From contig NZ_JABSNK010000002.1 in the NCBI RefSeq assembly GCF_013294005.1, positions 186,001-250,000 on the forward strand: a stretch of 64,000 nt of DNA, written 5' to 3'. The translations under genes and the position numbers were made by a program. The stretch's first letter is position 1. Each line of letters begins with the position of its first letter. This DNA comes from Flavobacterium gelidicaeli. Its GTDB lineage: Bacteria; Bacteroidota; Bacteroidia; Flavobacteriales; Flavobacteriaceae. This document shows positions 1 through 9,081 of the stretch, one piece after another. The notes under the pieces were generated by a model. It did no database searches, had not been told where the DNA came from, and saw only the letters and a list, made by a program, of their open reading frames with translations.

Positions 1-913
1 TTTCGGCTGTTTTAGGATTGTTTTTGTACAAAAAGTGTAATGCCACATCATTAGGTCCTTGTACAACATCGTGAATATAGTCTTTATCAGCAGCCCAAGT
101 AAAATCATGAACCATCGGAGCTACAAAATGCCAACTTAATGTTTTTCCTTTTTTTGGCGATTTTATGACAACGCCAGCATCTTCATATCCGTGCCCTACT
201 TCGTTTTGATTTTGTAAATACCCTGATCCACCCAAAGTGTAGGCTGCATCAATATTGATGGTTACATCAAAATCTCCCCAAACACCATGAAATTCTCTTG
301 CGATGTAAGGATCAGTATGCCAACCTTCAAAATCAAATTCGGCTAACTTTGGATACCATTGTGCCATTGATAATGCAACACCTTCAGAATTATTTCGTCC
401 AGAACGACGAATTTGTACTGGAACTTGTCCGTCAAAATCTAAAGTAAAAGTTGATTTTGTGTTGGGTAACATTGGGCTAGCTAAAGTAACTTCAAGAATA
501 GTTCCTACAGTTTTTGCAACAGCATCAGTACCATCTTGTTTGAAATTAGTGATTTTTAAATACCCTATTTCATCAGACTTCAAACTTTCAATACGGCTCA
601 CTTTTACATCTTGACCGTCTACCTTAGTTTTAGTCACCATTCTTCCGTCAGGATCTTTGATGCTGTGTAATCTAGCATCCATTTCGCTGCCCGGTTGAAA
701 AGCATTGTTGAACAAATGATAATACACTTTGGTTAACGTATCCGAAGAATTATTAGTGTAAATTAATTCTTGCTTCCCTTTGTATTGGTTGTTTTTCACA
801 TCCATTGTTACCTCCATTTTATAATCAACATGCTGCTGCCAATATGTTGAACTTTGGGCTGATACTGCTCCAATACTAAAAGTAAGGATGGAAATTAAAA
901 GAAACTTTTTCAT
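1..913 (-). CDS. M1 family metallopeptidase, N-terminal part (runs off the left edge)
   Basis: The reading frame is open from the ATG at 913 to the window edge, about 304 codons. It begins with a signal peptide (MKKFLLISILTFSIGAVSAQ), so the product is exported. The following residues, from QHVDYKMEVTMDVKNNQYKG onward through a TNNSSDTLTKVYYHLFNNAF stretch, match the N-terminal beta-sandwich of M1 gluzincin aminopeptidases. The HExxH-containing catalytic domain lies outside the window, so peptidase activity is inferred from family only. A terminator for the next gene upstream (930-960) separates the two. Confidence 0.8.
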   Translation of the reverse strand, partial: MKKFLLISILTFSIGAVSAQSSTYWQQHVDYKMEVTMDVKNNQYKGKQELIYTNNSSDTLTKVYYHLFNNAFQPGSEMDARLHSIKDPDGRMVTKTKVDGQDVKVSRIESLKSDEIGYLKITNFKQDGTDAVAKTVGTILEVTLASPMLPNTKSTFTLDFDGQVPVQIRRSGRNNSEGVALSMAQWYPKLAEFDFEGWHTDPYIAREFHGVWGDFDVTINIDAAYTLGGSGYLQNQNEVGHGYEDAGVVIKSPKKGKTLSWHFVAPMVHDFTWAADKDYIHDVVQGPNDVALHFLYKNNPKTAE

Positions 914-929
914 CTTTATATAAAATAAA

Positions 930-960
930 AAATGGAAGGACAGTTGCTGCCCTTCCATTT
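930..960 (-). terminator. Rho-independent terminator of the S8 peptidase gene
   Basis: A 10-bp perfect stem (AAATGGAAGG / CCTTCCATTT) with an 11-nt loop is followed, on the minus strand, by a T-rich run. It lies 18 bases past the stop of the 979-2604 gene. Confidence 0.8.
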
Positions 961-978
961 GATTAATACTCTTGATTA

Positions 979-2604
979 TTATTTTTTAGACATCTTGTCT
1001 GCCATTAAAATAGCGTTGTAAGCATTTACAATTTTACCTGATTGTGATAATGTTGTAAATGAACGGCTGTCTTTTGGGTTTCCACCCACGACAACATCAG
1101 TAGCAATTGCAACACCCGAGTCCATTAAAATATGTTTAACTTGTGAAGCTGTAAGCTTAGGGTAATACGAACGAATAATCGCTGCAACTCCAGCCACGTT
1201 AGGCGAAGCCATTGATGTACCTTGTAAATACTTGTAGGTGTTGTTAGGTGTTGTTGCATATATTTTTACTCCAGGAGCAAATACATCTACATTTGTTTTT
1301 CCAAAGTTTGAGAAACGAGCTACTACTTTATCACCATACTCAAAGTTTAATGCTCCAATAGTAATCATGTTATCAGCAAATTCTGTTTTCTTGTCATCAG
1401 AATCGTTAGGGAAATTATCATAACTATCAATATCTTTCCCGTCATTACCAGCGGCATGAACAATCAATACATCTTTTTTCTCAGCGTATTTAATTGCGTC
1501 GTATACCCATTGTTTGTGAGGAGAAAAGCTTTTTCCAAAACTTCCATTAATTACTTTAGCTCCGTTATCTACAGCATAACGAATACCTAACGCAATGTCT
1601 TTATCGTATTCATCACCATCAGGAACGGCACGAACAGTTAAAATTTGAACATTATTTGCGATTCCGTCACCTCCAAGGTTGTTACCTCTAACTTGAGCAA
1701 CGATACCTGCAACGTGAGTACCATGAAGAATTTCTTCTTTATCTGGACCCATTACATTATTGTTACCATATTTTACATCCGTCATATCATCTGGATTGTC
1801 CCCTAAAACTTTTCTATAATCTTGTTTTAAATTATCTCCACTGAGTAACGCTGTCATTCCAGTAAGTTCTCCTTCAACTGCTTTTTTTAAATCAGCAACA
1901 GGAAGCCCAAATGAAAAAGCTCTTAACATAGTCACTTTGCTTTCCATTACAGCAGCATCTTTAGATTCTATTGCTTTTAACTCTTCAGCAGTATAAACAG
2001 GCTTTCCTAATTCTTTAACTATTATTTCATCAGCCTTAGTTATTGATGCAAGCATTTCGTCATACCTTGCTTTACCCACTTTAGCTTCAGCAATTTTATC
2101 ATCATTCAGTTTTTTTGCAGCTTGATAAGTTACTTCATCAACAAGGTCTTTATTTTTAATAATTCGCTCGTATTCTAAGTTTTCTTTTGTGATGTCTCCA
2201 AGGAAATTCCAACCATGAATATCATCAACGTAACCGTTTTTGTCATCATCGATTCCGTTTCCAGCGATTTCTTTAGTATTAGTCCACAACACATCTTTTA
2301 AATCTTCATGCTCGATGTCTACACCTGAATCTACAATTCCCACAATAACAGGAACTCCTTTTTTATCTTTTAATAATTCTGCGTAAGCTCTATCTACACT
2401 CATTCCTGGAATAGTGTCGTTTATAATGTCTAAATGACTCCAGCGTTGTAAATCCGCTTCTTTAATTGCAGCTACTTTTTTTACATTTAGAGGCGCAGTT
2501 ATAGGTATTAAAGAGGTAAAACTTGAAACTTGTTTTTGAGCTCCGCATCCTGCCAAAACCAAAACGGCAAAGGCAGAAATACAAATAGGTTTAATAGTAT
2601 TCAT
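979..2604 (-). CDS. S8 family (subtilisin-like) serine peptidase, lipoprotein
   Basis: 541 aa. A lipoprotein signal peptide ends in LVLAGC with the lipidated Cys at residue 20, so the enzyme is membrane-anchored and probably faces the periplasm or cell surface. The catalytic triad is complete: Asp92 in GIVDSGVDIEHEDL, His294 in HGTHVAGI and Ser464 in GTSMASPNVAG. About 200 residues separate Asp and His, much more than in subtilisin. The extra segment (about 105-285) is lysine- and glutamate-rich and predicted helical. There is no C-terminal T9SS sorting domain. It has its own terminator (930-960). Confidence 0.93.
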   Translation of the reverse strand: MNTIKPICISAFAVLVLAGCGAQKQVSSFTSLIPITAPLNVKKVAAIKEADLQRWSHLDIINDTIPGMSVDRAYAELLKDKKGVPVIVGIVDSGVDIEHEDLKDVLWTNTKEIAGNGIDDDKNGYVDDIHGWNFLGDITKENLEYERIIKNKDLVDEVTYQAAKKLNDDKIAEAKVGKARYDEMLASITKADEIIVKELGKPVYTAEELKAIESKDAAVMESKVTMLRAFSFGLPVADLKKAVEGELTGMTALLSGDNLKQDYRKVLGDNPDDMTDVKYGNNNVMGPDKEEILHGTHVAGIVAQVRGNNLGGDGIANNVQILTVRAVPDGDEYDKDIALGIRYAVDNGAKVINGSFGKSFSPHKQWVYDAIKYAEKKDVLIVHAAGNDGKDIDSYDNFPNDSDDKKTEFADNMITIGALNFEYGDKVVARFSNFGKTNVDVFAPGVKIYATTPNNTYKYLQGTSMASPNVAGVAAIIRSYYPKLTASQVKHILMDSGVAIATDVVVGGNPKDSRSFTTLSQSGKIVNAYNAILMADKMSKK

Positions 2605-2677
2605 GTGTAAAATTTAATGAGTTTAATATATTGGTCTAAAATAATGGATTTTGTTACAAAAAACGGAAGGATTAACA

Positions 2678-3538
2678 CTAAGTTAAGATTTGTTCGCAAG
2701 TGTACACATCCTTTAATCGCACCCCTTTTTCGGTGTGCTGCACAGTTATGATTTCGTTATGAGCATCATGTTCTAAAAATAAATAGTAATTATTAGTCGC
2801 CGCAGTATCTAAAAATTTTGTTTTCTCAGGCATTGTCAACAGTGGTCTTGTATCGTATCCCATTACATAAGGAATAGGAATATGTCCGGCTGTAGCCAAT
2901 AAATCAGCACAAAAAACGATTGTTTTGTCCTTGTATTGAATGTGTGGAATCATTTGTTTTTCGGTGTGACCATCGACAAAAAAGATTCCAAAATCTAATT
3001 CTGACTTATCAAGAAAATCACCATCAGGTCTCTTTATAAAATTCAATTGTCCGCTCTCTTGCATGGGTAAAATATTCTCTGATAAAAAAGAAGCCTTCTC
3101 TCTAGGATTAGGTTTTGTCGCCCATTCCCAGTGACTTTCATTCGACCAAAATTTAGCATTTTTAAAAGCTACTTCGTATCCTGTTTTATCTTTATTCCAT
3201 TTTGCACTTCCACCGCAGTGGTCAAAATGCAGGTGTGTCATAAAAACATCGGTCACATCATCACGACTAAAGCCATGTTTTGCTAATGATTTATCCATAG
3301 AATGCGAACCCCAAAGAGAATAATATCCAAAGAATTTTTCAGATTGCTTGTCTCCCATTCCGGTGTCAATCAAGATTAGTCTGTTTCCATCTTCGATTAG
3401 TAAGCAACGAGCAGCAATATCAATTAAGTTATTAGCATCAGCAGGATTGGTACGATTCCAAATCGTTTTTGGCACCACGCCAAACATTGCTCCTCCGTCT
3501 AATTTAAAATTTCCGGTTTCGATAGGATATAATTTCAT
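2678..3538 (-). CDS. MBL-fold metallo-hydrolase
   Basis: The metallo-beta-lactamase metal-binding motif HLHFDH is present, with further conserved His/Asp in DGHTEKQ, FCADLLATAGH and a late LEHDAH, as in the lactonase/GlxII-like MBL family. There is no signal peptide, so it is cytoplasmic; the substrate is unknown. A longer frame opens at an ATG at 3559. A TAnnTTTG promoter box sits at 3567-3574, which would leave almost no leader for that start. The ATG at 3538 (MKLYPIETGNF) is therefore preferred. Confidence 0.88.
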   Translation of the reverse strand: MKLYPIETGNFKLDGGAMFGVVPKTIWNRTNPADANNLIDIAARCLLIEDGNRLILIDTGMGDKQSEKFFGYYSLWGSHSMDKSLAKHGFSRDDVTDVFMTHLHFDHCGGSAKWNKDKTGYEVAFKNAKFWSNESHWEWATKPNPREKASFLSENILPMQESGQLNFIKRPDGDFLDKSELDFGIFFVDGHTEKQMIPHIQYKDKTIVFCADLLATAGHIPIPYVMGYDTRPLLTMPEKTKFLDTAATNNYYLFLEHDAHNEIITVQHTEKGVRLKDVYTCEQILT

Positions 3539-3566
3539 TGTTTGTTTTTTTAGAGACATTAATAAT

Positions 3567-3574
3567 CAAATATA
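3567..3574 (-). promoter_or_regulatory. Bacteroidota -7 box for the MBL hydrolase gene
   Basis: TATATTTG on the minus strand, about 30 nt upstream of the ATG at 3538. It matches TAnnTTTG; I see no convincing -33 element at standard spacing. Confidence 0.5.
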
Positions 3575-3620
3575 ACCGATTCTAGTGAAATGCTCACTCA
3601 TTTTAACTTTTATCTAAAAC

Positions 3621-3666
3621 TAAAAAAGCCACATCTACCCGTTTTTTATAACGACTAACTGTGGCT
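3621..3666 (-). terminator. Terminator after the M48 peptidase gene
   Basis: AGCCACA (3627-3633) pairs with TGTGGCT (3660-3666), with an inner CGTT/AACG pairing. On the minus strand the stem is followed by a run of six T. Confidence 0.65.
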
Positions 3667-3687
3667 AAAACTAAAAAAAGCAACCTA

Positions 3688-4758
3688 TTATTTCTTTAAT
3701 TCTTGAAATAATGTAGTTAGTTTTTCATTTTCTTGTATTTTATAATCTTTGTTTCTGTTTAATTTCTCTATGTATTGAATACGCTCATCAGTAACAGGGT
3801 GTGAGCTTAAAAAGGCGGGAATAGATAAACCTTCTTTAGATTTTAATCGGCTAAAAAGTGTGGACATCCCTTTTGGGTTCACATGATTATTAATTACAAT
3901 TTTCAAACCTTCCACATCTGCTTCTTCTTCAAATTTTCGAGAAAAAGAAAGCGACTGTAAGCTATTAACATTGTCACCAATGATTGCCATCACTCCATTT
4001 GCATCTCCTAAAATAGCCGATATAAAAATATATCCAGATAAGTTGCGACACAACATTTTCATGGCATGCCTGTTATTGACATGTGCTGATTCATGACCCA
4101 AAAGCGCAACAAGCTCATCATAATCTTTCATTTTATCTACTATACCTGAGTAGACAACAATAGTACCATTGGGCAGAGCAAATGCGTTAACTACATCTTC
4201 ATTGACATAGATAAAATTCAGTGGTTTTGTATTGTTAAGCTGCAACTCTTTTGCGAAAGCATTAAGGGATTTTGTCTTAGCCGAATCTACCTCTGAAAAA
4301 AGCAAACTCTGCTCTACAAAACTACTACCTAATTTGTCATCATAACTCTCAGGAATTATAGCTACTGACTTCTCTCCAAACCACGGAATAACATATACAT
4401 AAGTTAGACCAATTAGTACAAAAATTAAAAGCGCTAAAACCATGTGCATTTTAATACCCAAATTGATTAAATGCTCGTACCAGTTCTCGTGACCATTTTC
4501 TTTTCTAAAAAGCTTAATATGATTGATAAAAGCAGCATCCGCAATTTTTATAATTTCTATAGCATCATCACCTTGATGCTGCATTTGCAAACCAGTATCA
4601 AGAGTTTCAAAAACCACCTCTTTAATAAACCATTCGTTTTTATAAACTGTAGCAGTTTCAAATGTAAAACTGTGTTTGTGTTTGTTCAAAAAAATGGTGA
4701 TATTTTGAGGGACAGATGATTTTCCATCGTATAAAATTGCTTCGGCTTGATGATTCAT
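3688..4758 (-). CDS. M48 family metalloprotease, membrane-anchored
   Basis: 356 aa. About 100 residues of unassigned N-terminal domain precede one transmembrane helix (about 105-125). The zinc protease domain carries HESAH (222-226) and a downstream EEEAD (about 277-281) supplying the third zinc ligand, as in HtpX/Oma1/BepA relatives. It starts 3 nt after the DUF898 gene stops, so the two are almost certainly co-transcribed. DUF898 (YjgN) and M48 genes are paired in other genomes, which suggests joint action at the inner membrane; the substrate is unknown. Confidence 0.9.
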   Translation of the reverse strand: MNHQAEAILYDGKSSVPQNITIFLNKHKHSFTFETATVYKNEWFIKEVVFETLDTGLQMQHQGDDAIEIIKIADAAFINHIKLFRKENGHENWYEHLINLGIKMHMVLALLIFVLIGLTYVYVIPWFGEKSVAIIPESYDDKLGSSFVEQSLLFSEVDSAKTKSLNAFAKELQLNNTKPLNFIYVNEDVVNAFALPNGTIVVYSGIVDKMKDYDELVALLGHESAHVNNRHAMKMLCRNLSGYIFISAILGDANGVMAIIGDNVNSLQSLSFSRKFEEEADVEGLKIVINNHVNPKGMSTLFSRLKSKEGLSIPAFLSSHPVTDERIQYIEKLNRNKDYKIQENEKLTTLFQELKK

Positions 4759-4761
4759 AAC

Positions 4762-5721
4762 TTATACTATAAAATCAATATCTAAGAAATCACTAATATC
4801 ATCACCTGTAGCATCTTTAAAATTAGCTTCAGTTTGTTGCAAAGTATCTAAGTCAATATTTCCCTCTAACTTGATATGATCAAAGATAAATTTGATTGTA
4901 CGTGTAACTACCCATGCATACCCAAATCCTAGAGTAAAAATGATTATTAATAAATTAATCACAACCAATCCTACAAAATCACCACCTGTTGCAGTAGACG
5001 TAAAGGTAATTTTCTTATCGTCCTTATAAAGAGATAGATTGTCGATATAATAATTAAAAACATCTTTTTGCCACCAAAACATATAAATTCCAAGTGTGAT
5101 TACGCTTAAAAAATAACCTTTAAAATTAAGGAAAAAATAATCTCTTCCATCTCCATCATAATTTAACTCAGCATCTCCAAAACGAACATTACTCAATACG
5201 TAGTTACGAAGATTTATTTTTAGCCAAGAACCATAAATTCCAAATGTGATTATAGTGAAGAAAATCCATTTAAAGAAAAGCAACGTAAATTCTTTTCTAT
5301 CGCCTCTATATCCAAAACGGATCCCTCTCCAGGAAGTTCTAGACATCCTATAACGATAAGAGCCATGAATAGCTACAGGCAAAATAGCGATAATTCCTAA
5401 ATAGAAAAATACTCCCCCTAGTATTGGCATTTGTAGATAAAATAAAACTCCCATAATTAAAGCCAAACAGAAAAATAATCCAATTGCCTTAATAAATCCT
5501 TTGAACATTTCTTTTCCAGTTCCGTGAAAAGCAAAAGAATCTTCGTTTAGCGTAGTTTGTCCAAAAATAAATTGCAGTGTTTTGGCTTTCGCCCAAGGGT
5601 AGTAAATACCAAGAGTAACAATCGTTAAAAGCCAGTTGATAATTACAATTCCGAAAAAGTCGCCTCCTTTTCCTTTAAAATCTAAATTGTAAGTCATTTT
5701 TTTAGGTAAAAAATCTTCCAT
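4762..5721 (-). CDS. DUF898 (YjgN-like) integral membrane protein
   Basis: 319 aa with several hydrophobic helices. The internal repeat FFxLxIINWLLTIVTLGIYYPWAKAKT recurs around residues 20-50, 145-175, 195-225 and 245-275. This repeated xTLGIYxxW pattern is the hallmark of the DUF898/YjgN family. Function is unknown. First gene of a two-gene unit with the M48 protease; divergent from sufA across a 185-bp intergenic region. Confidence 0.88.
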   Translation of the reverse strand: MEDFLPKKMTYNLDFKGKGGDFFGIVIINWLLTIVTLGIYYPWAKAKTLQFIFGQTTLNEDSFAFHGTGKEMFKGFIKAIGLFFCLALIMGVLFYLQMPILGGVFFYLGIIAILPVAIHGSYRYRMSRTSWRGIRFGYRGDRKEFTLLFFKWIFFTIITFGIYGSWLKINLRNYVLSNVRFGDAELNYDGDGRDYFFLNFKGYFLSVITLGIYMFWWQKDVFNYYIDNLSLYKDDKKITFTSTATGGDFVGLVVINLLIIIFTLGFGYAWVVTRTIKFIFDHIKLEGNIDLDTLQQTEANFKDATGDDISDFLDIDFIV

Positions 5722-5869
5722 AAATGGTTAAAGTTAATGTTAGTTAATTATTTGTAAGTTAAAAATCGTTAAATATATGTTATTTAATCGAAACGGTTAT
5801 AATAAGTATTTTCTATTTTGCTATTAGTTATAAAAATGTTATCAATTATGGAAAAAGGTTTTTATATAG

Positions 5870-5877
5870 TATCTTTG
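5870..5877 (+). promoter_or_regulatory. -7 box of the suf cluster promoter
   Basis: TATCTTTG fits TAnnTTTG. Transcription would begin near 5884, past the first possible GTG start of the downstream frame (5877), so translation must begin at the ATG at 5907. Confidence 0.6.
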
Positions 5878-5906
5878 TGGTTAATTTAGACAAAATCAAT
5901 ATAACA

Positions 5907-6236
5907 ATGATAAAGGTTTCTGATACTGCCAAAAAGAAAATCGTCGATTTGATGACAGAGGACGGTTTTGACGCTGCTACAGACTATGTAAGAGTAGGTG
6001 TGAAAAGTGGTGGATGTTCTGGTTTGTCTTATGATTTGAAATTTGACAAAACCAAAAACGAAGAAGATAAGATTTTCATAGACAACGACATAACAATCGC
6101 TGTTGAGAAAAAGTCTTTCCTATATTTAGCCGGAACAATTTTAGAATTTTCTGGCGGAATTAACGGAAAAGGATTTGTTTTTAACAACCCTAACGCAACG
6201 AGAACTTGCGGATGTGGAGAGAGTTTCTCTTTATAA
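5907..6236 (+). CDS. sufA: HesB/IscA family Fe-S assembly protein (SufA type)
   Basis: 109 aa from the ATG at 5907. The three conserved cysteines of A-type Fe-S carriers are present: GGCSG (Cys37) and CGCGE (Cys101 and Cys103). It would accept and deliver Fe-S clusters built on SufBCD. The frame extends 10 codons further upstream, but that GTG overlaps the -7 promoter box. It is the first gene of the suf cluster and has its own terminator (6251-6281). Confidence 0.93.
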   Translation: MIKVSDTAKKKIVDLMTEDGFDAATDYVRVGVKSGGCSGLSYDLKFDKTKNEEDKIFIDNDITIAVEKKSFLYLAGTILEFSGGINGKGFVFNNPNATRTCGCGESFSL

Positions 6237-6250
6237 CCAGATAATCAAAT

Positions 6251-6281
6251 GCACTCATGTCGCAAGATTTGAGTGCTTTTT
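6251..6281 (+). terminator. Terminator after sufA
   Basis: GCACTCA (6251-6257) pairs with TGAGTGC (6270-6276), followed by five T. It implies that sufB has its own promoter or that this is a partial terminator. Confidence 0.6.
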
Positions 6282-6370
6282 ATAAGAAGATTACAATTAT
6301 ACAAGATTATTATAATAAAGGTTAGTCTTTCATTTTATGAGTTGCTAGACCTTTAAATCTATAAATAAGA

Positions 6371-7819
6371 ATGAGCAAATACACTGAAGACGATTTAAAA
6401 ATCGAACTCGAAAACAAAGAATACGAATACGGATTTTACACTGAGCTAGAATCGGAAACGTTTCCTATTGGTTTAAATGAAGATATAGTTCGTGCTATTT
6501 CACACAAAAAAGGCGAGCCACAATGGATGACTGACTGGCGTATTGAAGCATTTCGCGCATGGGAAACGATGATTGAACCAGAATGGGCAAATGTTCACTA
6601 TGAAAAGCCTGATTTTCAAGCGATATCTTACTATTCAGCACCAAAAGCAGTGGATCCTAATAAAACATTAGACGATGTAGATCCTGAGCTTTTAGAAATG
6701 TATAAAAAGTTAGGAATCTCTGTTGACGAGCAAAAAATGATGAATAATGTAGCCATGGATATCGTAGTTGACTCGGTTTCGGTAGCTACAACATTCAAGA
6801 AAACATTAGGAGAAAAAGGAATCATATTCATGAGTATTTCTGAAGCTATTAAAGAGCACCCAGAATTAGTTCGTAAATACCTAGGAACTGTTGTCCCTCA
6901 AAAAGACAACTTTTATGCTGCATTAAATTCAGCTGTTTTCTCTGATGGCTCTTTCTGTTATATCCCTAAAGGCGTACGTTGCCCAATGGAATTATCTACT
7001 TATTTCCGTATCAATCAAGCAGGAACAGGACAGTTTGAAAGAACGTTACTTGTTGCAGATACAGGAAGTTATGTAAGTTACCTTGAAGGATGTACTGCAC
7101 CAAGCCGTGATGAAAATCAATTGCACGCTGCAGTTGTGGAATTAATCGCACTTGAAGATGCCGAAATTAAATATTCGACAGTACAAAACTGGTACCCAGG
7201 TAATAAAGAAGGAAAAGGTGGTGTTTTCAATTTTGTAACTAAGAGAGGAATTTGTGAAAACAACGCAAAAATTTCTTGGACACAAGTTGAAACAGGATCT
7301 GCAGTTACGTGGAAATATCCTTCGGTTATCTTAAAAGGAGACAACTCAGTAGGTGAATTTTATTCGATCGCGGTTACTAATAATTTCCAACAAGCAGATA
7401 CTGGAACTAAAATGATCCATTTAGGTAAAAATACTAAATCGACTATTATTTCAAAAGGAATCTCGGCAGGTAGATCACAAAATAGCTATAGAGGTCTGGT
7501 ACGTATCTCGCCAAATGCAGAAAATGCTCGTAACTTTTCACAATGTGATTCGTTGTTAATGGGTAATAACTGTGGTGCTCATACTTTTCCTTATATCGAA
7601 AGCAAAAACCCTTCAGCTAAGATTGAACACGAAGCTACAACTAGTAAAATTGGTGAAGACCAAGTTTTCTATTGCAACCAACGTGGAATTCCAACTGAAA
7701 AAGCAATTGCTCTTATCGTAAACGGTTTTAGTAAAGAAGTTTTAAATAAATTACCAATGGAGTTTGCTGTTGAAGCACAAAAACTATTGGAAATATCTTT
7801 AGAGGGTTCTGTAGGTTAG
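6371..7819 (+). CDS. sufB: Fe-S cluster assembly protein SufB
   Basis: 482 aa, usual length for SufB. It is the scaffold subunit of SufBC2D. It contains the conserved C-terminal core [21 protein letters not shown], with Cys and Glu near the SufB-SufD interface, and the SufB-type stretch [23 protein letters not shown]. The neighbours sufC and sufD confirm the call. The stop codon is followed within 2 nt by the left arm of a long inverted repeat (7822-7855). Confidence 0.97.
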   Translation: MSKYTEDDLKIELENKEYEYGFYTELESETFPIGLNEDIVRAISHKKGEPQWMTDWRIEAFRAWETMIEPEWANVHYEKPDFQAISYYSAPKAVDPNKTLDDVDPELLEMYKKLGISVDEQKMMNNVAMDIVVDSVSVATTFKKTLGEKGIIFMSISEAIKEHPELVRKYLGTVVPQKDNFYAALNSAVFSDGSFCYIPKGVRCPMELSTYFRINQAGTGQFERTLLVADTGSYVSYLEGCTAPSRDENQLHAAVVELIALEDAEIKYSTVQNWYPGNKEGKGGVFNFVTKRGICENNAKISWTQVETGSAVTWKYPSVILKGDNSVGEFYSIAVTNNFQQADTGTKMIHLGKNTKSTIISKGISAGRSQNSYRGLVRISPNAENARNFSQCDSLLMGNNCGAHTFPYIESKNPSAKIEHEATTSKIGEDQVFYCNQRGIPTEKAIALIVNGFSKEVLNKLPMEFAVEAQKLLEISLEGSVG

Positions 7820-7821
7820 AA

Positions 7822-7855
7822 AATTTGCAAATGAGTTAATTTGAAAATTTGAAGA
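7822..7855 (+). repeat. Left inverted repeat of the four-helix-bundle cassette
   Basis: A 34-nt arm that matches the reverse complement of 8211-8244 at 28 of 34 positions. Both arms contain TTTG words at a spacing of 8 or 16. It begins 2 nt after the sufB stop and reaches the start codon of the inserted ORF. Confidence 0.8.
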
Positions 7856-8202
7856 TGGAGAATAAGGAAAATATAATTGTTACCCTGACATTTAAGTTTG
7901 CATTAGAAATTATAAGCTATTGTGATACTTTACAGGAAAACAGAAAATTTGTAATTGCAAATCAATTACTAAAATCCAGAACTTCCATTGGTGCAAATAT
8001 TCGAGAGGCTCAAAATGCAGAAAGTAAAGCAGATTTTATACACAAATTTAAAATTTCGGCTAAAGAAATAGAAGAGACAATCTACTGGTTAGAGTTATGT
8101 AAATATTCAAAAGACTATCCAAATGTAGATCAATTACTAGACCAAGTGAATGCAATTTCACGAGTAGTAAACAAAATAATAATTACATCTAAACAAAAAT
8201 AA
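7855..8202 (+). CDS. Four-helix bundle protein (23S rRNA intervening-sequence protein / S23 family)
   Basis: 115 aa, all helical. Family signatures are visible: a SCDTLxxN-like [60 protein letters not shown]. The family is found inside 23S rRNA intervening sequences and, as Avd, in diversity-generating retroelements. A TTG 6 nt upstream also opens the frame, but the ATG at 7855 is more natural. The gene sits between sufB and sufC and is framed by inverted repeats (7822-7855, 8211-8244), so it looks inserted rather than part of Fe-S assembly. Its cellular function is unknown. Confidence 0.88.
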   Translation: MENKENIIVTLTFKFALEIISYCDTLQENRKFVIANQLLKSRTSIGANIREAQNAESKADFIHKFKISAKEIEETIYWLELCKYSKDYPNVDQLLDQVNAISRVVNKIIITSKQK

Positions 8203-8210
8203 ACTTGGAT

Positions 8211-8244
8211 TTTCCAAATTTCCAAATTATCTAATTTCCAAATT
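8211..8244 (+). repeat. Right inverted repeat of the four-helix-bundle cassette
   Basis: Inverted partner of 7822-7855 (28 of 34 positions). It ends 4 nt before the sufC ATG. RNA from sufB to sufC could fold into one long stem with the four-helix-bundle ORF in the loop. Confidence 0.8.
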
Positions 8245-8248
8245 AATT

Positions 8249-9001
8249 ATGTTATCAATTAAAAATTTACACGCTTCAATAGGCGACAAAGAAATATTAA
8301 AAGGAATTAATCTTGAAATAAAAGCGGGAGAAGTGCACGCGATTATGGGACCTAACGGTGCAGGAAAAAGTACTTTATCAGCTATAGTGGCTGGAAACGA
8401 AAATTATGATGTTACTGATGGTGAGATATTCTTAGATGGTGAAGACCTTTCTGAATTAGCTCCTGAAGAAAGAGCACATAAAGGCGTTTTCCTTTCTTTT
8501 CAATATCCTGTTGAAATCCCTGGAGTATCAGTTACTAACTTCATGAGAACAGCAATCAACGAAACTCGTAAGGCGAAAGGGCAAGACGAAATGCCTGCAA
8601 ACGAAATGTTGAAATTGATTCGTGAAAAATCTGAATTATTAGAAATCGACCGCAAGTTTTTGTCTCGTTCTCTTAACGAAGGATTCTCTGGTGGAGAGAA
8701 AAAACGTAACGAAATTTTCCAAATGGCAATGCTAGAGCCAAAAATCGCAATCCTTGATGAAACAGATTCAGGACTAGATATTGATGCTTTACGTATTGTT
8801 GCAAACGGTGTAAACAAATTGAAAAGCGATAAAAATGCAGTGTTAGTAATCACGCATTACCAACGTTTACTAGATTATATCATTCCAGATTTTGTACACG
8901 TATTATACGATGGTAAAATTGTAAAATCAGGTGGACCTGAATTAGCACACGAGCTAGAAGAAAAAGGATACGACTGGATTAAACAAGAACAAGAAGCATA
9001 A
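8249..9001 (+). CDS. sufC: Fe-S cluster assembly ATPase SufC
   Basis: 250 aa ABC ATPase. Walker [10 protein letters not shown] (34-42), signature FSGGEKKR, and the SufC-type Walker [11 protein letters not shown] are all visible. It drives conformational change of the SufB-SufD scaffold during cluster assembly. The gene follows the inverted-repeat cassette and is separated from sufD by a palindrome (9007-9070). Confidence 0.97.
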   Translation: MLSIKNLHASIGDKEILKGINLEIKAGEVHAIMGPNGAGKSTLSAIVAGNENYDVTDGEIFLDGEDLSELAPEERAHKGVFLSFQYPVEIPGVSVTNFMRTAINETRKAKGQDEMPANEMLKLIREKSELLEIDRKFLSRSLNEGFSGGEKKRNEIFQMAMLEPKIAILDETDSGLDIDALRIVANGVNKLKSDKNAVLVITHYQRLLDYIIPDFVHVLYDGKIVKSGGPELAHELEEKGYDWIKQEQEA

Positions 9002-9006
9002 AATTT

Positions 9007-9070
9007 GTTTAAAGTCTAAAGTTTAAAGTTCCTACTAACAACTTTAAACCTTAAACCTTAAACTTTAAAC
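9007..9070 (+). repeat. Intra-operon palindrome with heptamer arms (sufC-sufD gap)
   Basis: The left arm (9007-9030) is three TTTAAAG-type heptamers. The right arm (9040-9070) is the inverse with four heptamers (TTTAAAG/TTTAAGG). The loop is about 9 nt. It fills nearly the whole 80-bp gap between sufC and sufD. No T-run follows, so it is not a classic terminator. Confidence 0.8.
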
Positions 9071-9081
9071 AAGAAAAAACA

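Noticed and set aside
5877..5906. Upstream GTG start for sufA
   Set aside because: It overlaps the TATCTTTG promoter box, so transcripts would not contain it.
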